Shown here in pieces: positions 13,101-25,100 of a DNA stretch of 64,000 bases. Source of the stretch: Atrichornis clamosus (Eukaryota; Chordata; Aves; Passeriformes; Menuridae); contig WBMZ01012045.1 of NCBI GenBank assembly GCA_013400975.1, positions 56,396 to 120,395 of the forward strand, written 5' to 3'. The notes below the pieces were generated by a model. It was not told the origin of the DNA and did no database searches. It saw nothing but the letters and a program-made list of their open reading frames with translations. The position numbers and the translations under genes are program-made. The stretch's first letter is position 1. Every line of letters begins with the position of its first letter.

Positions 13101-16100
13101 TGCCGTGAAGTTGTTCTTTTCCATAGAAGTGCAGAGTATTCATTGAGGTAAGAGTTAAAAAAAAGCACAAAAGAGGAAAAATGTTATTGGGAAACAGATG
13201 TACAAACATTTAACTTTGAAGTATAATATGAAAAGAAACTGGTTGCAGAGACTGTTTTCCTTTAACAGCCTTGATCAAGACAGCCCTCCCAGATGGCGCC
13301 ACTCAATGTTGACTTTTCGTAAGGCCGAGAAGTGCCTTGGTGTTGTCAGCAAGGGAGCCACTCCTGGGCAGGACTAACAAGAGAGCACTACTCTATCTAC
13401 TCATTTGCATACATGTTCTTTGTTAAAAACACACAATACCTCAAAATAATGTGACACAGTTTACTCATTTTTTGACTTCCTTAAGGAAGTAGAAATGCAA
13501 TGATAAAAACCCCCATAGTTCTCTATCCAAATCATAGTTCATCCTTCCAGATGTAACTTCCCTACCCAATGCAAGCTACTTCTTTTTAAATCCCATGTGA
13601 GTTACCTTACCGTGTCTTAACACATGGTAAAAACAAATGGGAAATGTTCTTATACTAGCAGAGAAACTGAAGTCTAACTCTGTCTAGTAGAAGATTGCAT
13701 CTTTGCTGGCAATATGCTTACAGAATTTAGAATTTCAGATTAGATACAACTGTTTTTTCTGCCAAGAACCACCTTCCTCAAACGAGGCAGATGGTACATT
13801 CAAGCAACAGGATTCAAAAGGTGTTCAGCGTCCCTTACAAGGAAAGAAACAAAAGATAGGAGACAACCGCTTGTTTATTATTTGAACATCTCTGAGGAGT
13901 AACAGGTAAAAAAACCTCTTGCACTAAGCTACAGAAAAGCCTCAACTAATGGAAATCTTCTACTAATATTCAATGGTTCCATTCTTTCTTGGGATATAGT
14001 AATAAAAAGGGTGTAAGAGATGCGATCTCACAGCATCAACAATGCCATTAGTAAGCAAGCAGAGAATGGTGAAAGAAAGGCCAAGAACAGTACGGGGACA
14101 GAACTCTAGAGTCAAACTCACTCCATCTGCCAGGCAGTGTCCCCATTTGTGAACTATCCAGTTACAGCACGAGAACCATGCACACAGATGACAGATCCCA
14201 AAACACTTGTCTTGACACAGTAGCATGACCAAAGGTTGAAATGCTATTTAGAACACAACTCCTTTTGCACTTGCGACATATTTTGATACGAAAGTGCAAT
14301 AAACCTTAAATGCAAAACTCTGAAGCAGAAGAGAAGTGTCAATACTAATCTTCCCAAAATTGCACATATAAAGGCTGTAAACATCTATAGTATTAAGAGC
14401 ATACAGTGAATATAAGATTTTAAAAAATTGCAGATGTTTTGAAATACTGAGATCAAGGGCATGAAATAAATGAGGAGCATGAAAAACAAAGATAATCAAA
14501 AAGATTATGGAAAAGGCAATTAAGGAGGAATGGAGAAGATATTAATGAAGACAGTAGAGGGAAGGAGCCAGAAAACACAGTCAAAATGAAAATCAGAAGA
14601 CAGAGCAATAATTATTGTTTTCATCCACCTACCATATAACATAGATACATCTAATTTCTTCACTTTCCCAAATAAATGTATGTACAGCATATTAGAGACG
14701 CACAAAAAGCAAACACTCAAGTAATAGTTATTATTGCTTAGATGTGTGTACACAGTCTGTGGTATTCCCTTAAAGCTCAAAGGTCTCTTTTCTCTTTTAA
14801 TAAAAATAAAATCTAAAAAAAAAAAACCACAAAAAAGAAAAAAAAAGGATTTAATCAATATTCATTAGCCTCTTATTTTGAATGTATCTAAATGTATTTG
14901 GATTTCAACACCTAGTCAAATGCATAATTAGCCAAATGCCTTCTTCACTTGAACTGAAAGTTAATTTCCAGATTTCTTAAGGGGTATGCAAACCATTTCG
15001 AAGAATTGATGGGATGACTGTCAGTTGAGTATTTATTTCTTTTTCACAGCATTTAGAAAAACCAATTCCTGAATCAGATCCAACCTTGCTCCTTCTAGAA
15101 AACACAAGCTCAATTTTTGTGCAATTCTCTTTCTCTGGTAAAATTGCACATTGGATATCATTCAAACTGTACAACCAAAGGTTGTCAAATTGTGATCGCT
15201 GGCATGAAGCATCCAAAATCTTATGTGCAGAAAAAACCCCATTATTTTCCTTTAAGAAACCTTTATGAGTAGTTGTAAGAACAAGACTCCTATACATAGT
15301 CTGCTTAGCACAGTCTACTTTCACTGAGGTATACAGCAGTACATGAATGTCACCTAATGAAGATTTAATACTTCCCATATTTTCATGGAGTATGTAAACC
15401 AGATCAGCTAACTCAGTTTGAAATTTATGGGACCATCGTACCCCATTTGAAAAAACTAATTCATTTACATCTGAAGTCCAGTCAAGTGAAATCTGCATCA
15501 AATTGTCTTTCAAGAGCTGGTAATTTAAATAAACACCATCATCCACTGTAAAAATCCAACCACTCATTATGTCATAGCAAATTCTTTGAAGTGTTTGTTA
15601 TAGGTAAACATTGTGAGTAAACCATCTTCAGCAGAACACAGAAATCAAATATTCTGTCCAGCAAAGCAAACTGGAATCTCCTTTATAGTGCTGACAGGAA
15701 CCTCATGAGACACTGCCAAGAAACTCTGGCAGGTGTCTTGTTCGGCCGATGAAATGGCAACATACAGAATGGAGCTGAACAAAAGCAAGCAAGCAGTTTC
15801 TGGGTCGGGTTTTCTGCAATTGCCAACAGCAAGCCAATAGATACCTTTCAACTTCTTTCACTATGAGCTTTGGCACAATCAGTAGTGTGGGACATGTCTT
15901 GATTCATGCCGGACTTGAGGAATACATTTACTTGCAACTTTTTATAAATGGCAGATTTTTTATTAATGATACTGCTTGGGCACATCTCTCACTTTTGTCA
16001 CACAAACTTCCCAACTCCTTAATTTGTCTAGAAACCACTGTACTACTGAACAGCTGACTAGTGGTACCTTTGTAAAAGTAGGAAAGCTTACTGAAAAGAT

Positions 16101-19100
16101 CCCAAACTGGAAGTGTGTTCAGGTCTCATATCAAAACAAGAAGCTATTGACTTAAAAGAAACCAAATCAGAGGCTTTGTGTCTTGGAAGCCGAGAATTAC
16201 TAGACCAGTCTTGGATTGTCAGGTGCTCTCTGTTTAATGGGTTGATTTCTTTATAAATTTTTGTTTCAGAATGCACATTAGAATGAGAATAGAGAAGGCA
16301 CAACATACTGTTAAAGCCAGTTTGCTCATTAGCACCCATTAAGATTCCTGCAGGAGACAGCTGTTTCGAGTGGGAACAGTCAGATTCAGTTCTTGAGCTG
16401 TCACAATCTGGAGAAGTAATTATTTTATCACCAAAATGATTGAAATTCTCAACCTTGTGGAGTGAATAAGCCACATTACTAAAGTCAGAACTTTTTAAAG
16501 AAGTAGATAAAACATTCTGATAAGGAACATTTTTACTCTTTAAAGTAATAGTACTTTGAGAGTGAATTAAACTACTTTTAATGTCACAGTGACAAGCAAA
16601 GCTCTCCAGTTCTGAATTATTCCTTTCATTCTGGAATGCCTTCCGTGATGTACAAGGGGAGGAGAGTCTTCCAGAACTGGAAAATAAATCCAGCATCTCT
16701 GTATATGCCTTTGGTCTCTTAAGGTCTCTTACTCCTGCATTTTCTCCACACAACGCAGAAGCACAATTGCCATCTTTAGACAGAAATTGAAAGTGATGGT
16801 GTGGCTGCCACTGTTGACTTTTCTGTTAAAAATTCCAAAATGAGAAAATAGAAACGTTTTTGCAAAATCTTCTGACCAGATCATTTCTTAAATTGAGGAT
16901 TGATTTTAATTACGTTTGTACAATCATTCAAAATTGGTACAATCTCTCAGAAAGAGAGAAAATCCAACAGAAGTGACTGAAATCAGATTCAGGAATGGTT
17001 GATCTTTCCAACTTACCCCTGCTTTTTCTTTGTACAGTATCCATTTCACTTAGTTTATATTTGCTTTATTCAAAAACCCCAGGAAAGCCAAAGGGCAATG
17101 AAAAAACTTATAAGCCCTTTAGTATTTTCCCAGACATGCACAAAAACATAATCCTGAACTAGGCAAGAGAGTGCAAGAAGTCCAACACAGCTTAAAATCA
17201 ACAGTGTAAAAGTCCAAAAAGGTCCAAATTTAAGGTGTTGCAGTCCTCCTAATGTTACAGTTTACATGCACGGATCCTTCAGGACATAGGCAAACTGGTT
17301 CTTCTTGCTAATATAGACACCCTTACAGCAGTTCTTCGAGTCAAAAATGTGACATGTATTCTGAATTCAGACAATCTATCCTCATTAAATGCTCTCCTCC
17401 ATTAAAAATAGGGAAAGGGATACTGTTCCAAATTAACACACCTTTCAAATAAGGAAAAGCTAGGTCCAATCGGAAACAAAATCACTTCGATTATAGCTGT
17501 TAAAATGCACTGCCATCTCTATTAGGCATTAATCTAGCTGTGAATTCAAAATTCTAATTATTCAGCTAAACATTAAGAAATTTAATTACAGGGCATGCCA
17601 TAATTTAAGACAACCATTTCATTCTGACAAATTATGACCTACCTCATACTTCAACTTGCGTTGAATAGTGCCGTTATTAAGCCTCTCATTATCCTAAGCA
17701 CAAAAAGGTGCAGAGATTATTAAAAAGTGCCTTTCTTGTATAAGTTCAATTAAAAGTATTCAGAGGAAGAGACATTTTTTATAATAGACAAAAATAACAA
17801 TCAATATTTATTATACCACTGGCTTAGAAGTCAATCAATCCACTCTCTGGATCAATAAGATCACCAGTTTTTAAACAGGCATTTGTTTGCAAGTATCAAA
17901 TTCCATCCAGAAAAATATTAATTTTCATCAACTTCTCTGACATAAAATGAAGATTTTAATTTTATCCACAAACTTCCTATTGCCATTTACACACTCTTTC
18001 CTGCCAAAAAATGCCAGAATAAAACATAAAAATGCCACTGGAAATAAAAAGTTGATTAGAATTTAAAAATGGATATCGCTGATTTACTGTTTACTTTTTT
18101 TGGTAAATTAAAACAAAGGAAACATAGGAAAACATGAAAGTTATTGAACAACAAAACTAAATCAGTGATTACACATGGTCCATTGAAGGTCAAGATCGCC
18201 CACACATTTCTGCTCACCTTGAAACTTTCTGTAGACCAGGATGTGCTAACATCATTATCCTCAGCTTTATGATGAATACTCTGGAGCCTTCTCTGGACTT
18301 CTTGTTCAATAAAGGCATTTATCCTTCAAGATACAGAAAAGTGTGTGTGTGTGTATGGAAAAATAGTGTATTTATACATAAAAATCAAGACAGACTAAAG
18401 GGCTGTTTGAAGCGCTTCCAACCGTAAGTACTGCACAGCTCTTAACTGACAGGTTTAATGTTCAATCAGTTTTATCCCACCTTAAGGAACACTGACTTTT
18501 GAGCACGTGTTCATCTAACAGGCAAATGTTAACAATTTATTATCACAATTAGACAAATTAATGAACCACAGGTTAGCCACTGCTATGAGTGCAGCTCTAC
18601 ACACAAGAGGCAGTGAGGGTACAAGCAATGAAGAAGAAACAGAAGGCTGGGGTTGCATCTTCAGTAACTTAAGTGTTTGTTTTTATTGCTGCTGCACTAT
18701 AAGCAACTTGGGCTAACAAAGGTTTGGTCTTCAAACAGAAGGAATGTTCCAAGAGTTGACACTAACAACTGTATGTGTAACTGTAACAAGAGCAGAGATT
18801 AAAGATTTTAGTGATGCCAGGCAGCTGCCTACTAAAAAATGTTTAAGACAATTTAATTGACTTTGTTGCCTGAAGCAAAATATGAAGCAAATTCATATAG
18901 ACAAGTAACTGTAAATGCAAAAACAATTTAATTACCTTTTAGTTTACAGTTTCCCAGCCCTCTATACGAAAACAAACTGCATAGGAGCAACAGATGAGGC
19001 TGTTGGTTATTTACAGTAGAATACAGCACATAAATTTTATTTCCAGACCAATCTTTCAGTACAATCACAGTATTTAAGTCAAATCCAGTCCTGGCAGAAT

Positions 19101-22100
19101 GATCTTTCAAAATATTTATTTTCTAAAGCTATTCATTTCTACCAAAACATTGCAGGAATGCAGGTTACCTACCTAGCATCAATCAGCGGGGCAGCGGGTG
19201 GCTGTGGCTTTGTTGGGCTGGTAGGGGAAGTGCTATGGGCAAGTCTCTCATCTAATAGTCCATGGTTTCCTTTCTGAGTACCATCACCCTCATATATTTT
19301 TTGCTTCAGCTGCTGAATTTCATGGTCTAGGCTACAAAGAGATCTTAACATGTAATTTGCTTTGGTTTAGAGTTGATTCCTGTAGTTCTGATGGGATGTA
19401 CGTACAATGGTATACATGTATATAAGACTGTAAGTACTAATATTTATGAATGTTTAAAAATCATAATTGTTCTTTACGCATATGTAGATAAGAAAATAGA
19501 GACAGCTCAAAACCACATTCCAAGAGTAGCATTAAGTTGAATAAAAAACTTCAGTAACTTCCATGGCAAGAGGTATCTAAATCAGCACATTAAATATTAA
19601 TTCCTAAGACCTATCCTATCTATCAGAATCACTTGAATAAATTTTCGCTTTTACAGAACTCTATCGATGACCTCAGTTATTATCTTTCCATGTGAAATAA
19701 ATGAAGGGGAAAAAAATTAAAAACTCAAAATACAGCACTAATACAAAAATAAACCCAAAGACAACCTAAAACACTGATGTGACAGAACATCTCCATAAGT
19801 AAATTTTTAAATTATGTAGTATACATGTAAATCTTATTTTCCAGTTGTTCTATCTGCATATATGTTTTTGAAAATTTACTTACATAATAAAACATCTAGT
19901 ACTTATTGTATATACACACCTACGAAATCATCTTTTGAAACCTCCTTGCTTTCTTTAAGAAATTTAATTCCACACAGATTTATGTGCACAAATACAATAT
20001 GTAAAATTGGGTACTATGTTTCTGACTAAAAATGCCTGAGGCATTTTGTATGAAGTAAGAAGCACTTATTGCAATATTTATCACTTAGTCAAATTAAACT
20101 ATAACAAAGCAATCTGCAGAATACCCTTTTCACTTGTAATGTAGCTGAGCTTAGATTACTAACACAGTAATAATCTTCCCCATTTTCATTACCATTTTTG
20201 TCTCTAAAGTTAATTGTTTTTCTAGAAGTTACTTAGAAATCAAATAATAAAAGAAGGTTTTGCAAAAACAGCAGAAACTATGCAAAGTTGGGATTCTACC
20301 ACTTCTGCTACAATTGTATGTATCTAAATTGAAGTGCAAACCTTTATTCCATCCTGGTGGTTAAATAAGAAAATTAAAGAGATGATGAATGTTGACATTT
20401 AGTCTGAATTGTTACTTCATTTTTAGAGTACTTTTTGCAGCACTGCAAAAAGCGATCTGTTTCTTTTGATTAGCACCAAAACAATCTTGCGTCCTGAGGG
20501 GAAGTGGATGGGAGATAGCTGATGAATATAGGAAAGTGTCTGCATCTGTGGAAAATCAATTTAACCACAAAAATCAGAACTACATTAAAGGAACAAAGCT
20601 GAGCTCTTGGTTTGTAAACATTCTACTATGAGAAGATACCATTTTTATAGCTATGAACTTAGTCAGCCTTGGGATGCATCCACCAATAAGAACACTGAAC
20701 TGCACCTTGCCACTTGTGAAGGATACATCCCACTGTCTCAAAGATGGCTCTAAAGTTGCTGTATGTTCATTCTGTTGCCCCAAACCTCTGCCAGTAAAGC
20801 CAAAATGTGTATACATATCCTAGTTCATGTTAACTTCAAATTACCATTTTGAGAGTTATCCGTGTAGGTGAAAGAATTTGAGCTTCCATATGATTCAAAC
20901 GGAAATAAAACTTTTTATCTAGTTATGATGGACTTACACTCATATAGTATTTCAAATGAATATTGCATTTAAACATTTTCAGAGAGTTAACGCTGATCTG
21001 AACCAGAGCACATCATCACATAACAGGATCTAGATAAACAGTAAGAAACATATATAATTCATATGCTTACTATGGCATCATGTACTGTGAAATGTAAATT
21101 CAAACACAAGAGCAACAAGTCGCCGGAAATGTTTAACATGCATATTAGATCTTTCTTCTGTCTTTAGATCTTTCTTCTGCCTCAACATTCACAAAAACAT
21201 TCCGCATTGAATTATTCAGGCCCATGGGCTACTCACTGAAAGACTTCAAAGTTTTGTTTAGTGTGCGCAAGAGGACTTTAAAGTAAACAAGAAAAAAAAA
21301 AAGGAAAAAAAAAAGAAGAAAGAAAAAAAAGAGGTATCTTTTTACTTTCTTAGGATCTTTTCCATACCTCAGTCTTCTGGCTGACAACATATTTTTTCAC
21401 TTATCACACAACCCAGCGATCTCAAAGGCTAACTAAGCTATTTTTGTGTAAACTCCAGTTGTTTATAGCTCACTTTAGTCAAGCGAGATGCTTAGTGCAG
21501 GAAATGAGATTTTATGTTCAAGACAATTATGGAAAATAATGGCAATATCCACTACAAAATGATGAATCAGTATTGAAAATGCTTAACTAACCAAAAGCCA
21601 AACAATGCAGCTAAAAATGTTGAAAAGTGACCTCTACACAGGGTATATAAAGCAACTCTTCTGTTCTGAAAATGGTTTAAAAGGAAAGGAATACAGAAGA
21701 GCTCTTCAATTTGGCTATGGACAATTTTCTTCTTTTAGGTGGTTTTTCCACATCTGTTTGAAGGGTTTATGAAAAAAGATTCAGATCATTAGTGCAATAA
21801 TAAAAAAATAAATGACAAATGCTACCTTGAGAAAAAACCACTTCATTGTTTCACTGATATTCCTAGGTTTTAAAGTTCCAGTATTAGCAAATCAGTTAAC
21901 ACATTTTTAAATGGCAATTCTGCCCTTTTTCCATACTGCAGGGATTGAATGCATTAATCTTACTGAATTTTTGCTCAGGCCAAAAAAACCCCAAAAGATT
22001 TCTTCCTCTTCTTTCACAGAGGAAGATCCTTCCCTACCTGATTGACTGTTCTCTGAGCCTCCCATACTTATGCTAAATGTTATGCTACCAGATATCCTGA

Positions 22101-25100
22101 ATATAACTGATGACATTGCTTCTGTACCTAAAAGGGGCTGTCACCACATTGGGCAACATTAAAGCCTCTGCATATTTTCCAAGAAGCTTAAAAAGCATCA
22201 TGATATTTTACATGGATATATGGCTAGTTTATTTTTATTTAGCCCTGAAACCAGGGTTATTAAAAAAATTAAACTTTACTGCCATTTACTTTTAATACCA
22301 GAAGTGTTCAGCACATCACCAGTTGAGAGAGAGAGTTGGCAGGTTTACTGTAACAGTCTCCATATCTTGAATTAATATCTAACTTGTTACCAATAAAGAA
22401 AAAAATGTTATACTTTACAGGAAAGTAAAGGAATACTTTAAGAGAAAAAAGTTATTAGATGGTACATTTGCTGTAAGGGCAGAACATAAGGATGTCTGGG
22501 CTTTCTAAATAGGTATAACCATTTAAGTACTGTGATGGCTAACACAAATAATATCCTGCTGAGGATGGGGTAAGTATCCAAACACACCACAACTTAATCA
22601 GTGAGTAAAAATGCTTTAAAAAGCAGTAGTTTCAATTCTGGATAAATTATTTGAAACTCATGAAGAAACTCAAGTAGTGGAACACAGAACAAGTTGCTCT
22701 CACAACATCCAAAGTAAAAAATTATTTCCCTTTTGTATATAGGTTCTGATAAATGGAAGCTACCATAGCACTCACCGTTCACGGTCTTGTTCGAGGGCTT
22801 TCTGCTCAGCTTCCAGACTCGCCTGCAGCCCTGCCTGTTCGCTGCAGCCGTTGTTCAAGGTGGCCAGCTTCTGTTTCTGCTCTTCAATTTCAAAGTCTAT
22901 CGTGGAATGACGCTGCAAAGCAGAATGTCTCCTTTCTAACTTAGCAACAGCTTGCTCCAATGCCTCTCTCTGCTGCTTTTCCCGTGATTCAAGGATTTCT
23001 TTTTCCTTTTTCCGAACCTTTTCTTCCTGCCGAGCTACATTGGCGGTGAATTCAAAGGTTTCTTGAAGCTGCTGCAGCTGATTTGTGCTAGCCCTATACT
23101 GGGCGAGCTGCTCTTCTTTTTCTTCTATTTCTTTCTCTATTTGATAGAGAGTATTATCTAACCCTAGCATGCCCCTGTCAAGGACTTCAGAAGCTCTTTG
23201 CTTTTCCCCCAGCAGAGCTGGAAAATGATTACTCTTCAGGTACTCAAGCTGGCGTAGTTTAGATTGGAGTCTGTACTCTGCTGGCTTTATCTTGTCAACT
23301 TCTTCAGCTTTGAGTATGACATCCACAAAGCTTTCATCATCTCTCTTGAGATTTAAATGTTCTTCATGTGCAAATTTTAAGCGTTCCAGAGCTCTTTTTT
23401 CATCTGCTATTTCGTTTTCTAGGTGATCCATTTGTTGAACTAAATCTTTTTCCAAACTAGTCAACTGTTCCAGCTGTTTCCATTTAAATTCTACAAAATC
23501 CTGCTGTGCTTTTTCTAATTCTTCATGATTTTCATCACCTTCAGATCGGGCTTCCTTGACTTTCAAAAGAGATTCTCTGATATCTTCAAGATCTCTTCTC
23601 TCTTCCTCTACTCTTTGCACATCCCCTCTCTTCAGGAACTCTATCATGACCTGCTTCTCTCGAAGTTGCTCCTCTAGATGAGCCACCAGCATCACCTGTT
23701 CTCTTTCCTGTTCTTCAAGTCTCTTCTTTTCTGATTCCAGCTTAAGATATTGCTCATCTTTTTCCTTTTTTAGTTTTTCTAGTTCACGAAAAATCTGCAT
23801 TTTCTCTGCTTTTTCATTATGATTAAGTTCTTGTAGTCGCTGCAACTCCTCTTTGACCCGGGCAAAAATTTCTTCCTGCTGCTTTTTCTTTTGAAGCTCT
23901 ATCTCCTGTTGTTCCCGTAATCTCTCTTCTTCAAATTTTTCTTTTTCAGCCAGCAAATCCTTTAACCTGCTCTCAATGTGAACACTTCTCCGTTTCAGAC
24001 TCTCCTCCTGTTTTCGTATTTGCAACTGAACTATTTCTGTCTCTTTGCGTTGTGACTCTACTTCTTGCTGCATTCTTACAAGCTCTGCTTTGTCAGATCT
24101 TTGTTTTTCTTGCATCTCTTCTATTTGTTTCCTACAATAAAACATTTACATGAAGTTAAAACAGTTTGAGCAAAGATTTTCCAGAGAAAATCCAAAGATT
24201 TAACCATTTCTTTTTTTAATAATTTTGTTTTGCCACAGGTTAAGATCCTACATTGCTTGAAAGTGACTCAATGCATTAGACAAATGGAAAAGAGATTCAT
24301 ATAGTCTATGTCAACATAAAAAGCTGTGAATATATAAAGTTATAGGAAGACATGTTATGTTATTAGAAAATTGGACTGTATTCGTTCTGTCAAATCCAAT
24401 AAAAATATTGATAGAACATATCCATGCACAAAGTGCAGAGAAAATATATTTTTAATATATACACATACAGTCTCATACACAAAACCTGTTATAAAAGGCC
24501 TTGATTAGCAATTTGCCTCACCAAATTTAAACCAACAGATGAATTAAAGCAATGTTTTCACTTCAGGTAACTCCATCTGAATTACTGATAAACAGGATTA
24601 TAAGATTTAAGACAAATTATTATGTCCTGTATAATCTCTCGTACTTGAAGGTCACCATTATCCCGATAATACAAGTAGAGTTAACCTGCAAGTTGACTGG
24701 TTATTTTGCAAGAAGTTAAAGTCAGAGGAATTAAAGAACAAGCAAATCAACTTCAGCACAATCTCGATTCACATCCCATTAACATAACAAAAAAGGGATA
24801 AATATCAGTAATTCTATGTTGCATCAATTCTTGAATAGCACCTTTCAGTGCCTCAGAGCTTCAGGATTTTTCTGAGTTTACCTCACTTAGTCCAACTATA
24901 TAAAGAGCTCTATCAAAAATGGAGCAAGCCATCTAAAGCTGAGATGGCGGAAAGGTTTTCAGCTTGTAAATCTAATCAGTGCTGAGATCTGCAACAAGGC
25001 AGAGCTATCACTTCCACAGTCTTAGCAGGTATGATGAGCCAGAACAATCAGCTCAGTTTGCCAGCTGACAACAATGCATTTTTTTGTATTTCAAACTGAC

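Larger units (their letters stand above)
11395..17642 (-). other. KIF16B: KIF16B intron containing the candidate alternative last exon
   Basis: 6.2 kb. 14977-16822 is the alternative/decayed exon block described separately. 11395-14800 is AT-rich with no clear repeat; it includes a GC-richer island near 13285-13380 with a CTCF-like motif. 16825-17642 shows nothing beyond AT-rich intron. Confidence 0.8.

Noticed and set aside
14520..14858. 112-codon minus-strand ORF rich in Phe
   Set aside because: It starts across an A/T homopolymer block and reads low-complexity AT-rich sequence. It has no splice connection and no motif.
22753..22944. Plus-strand ORF opposite the stalk exon
   Set aside because: It is the antisense shadow of the KIF16B coding exon.
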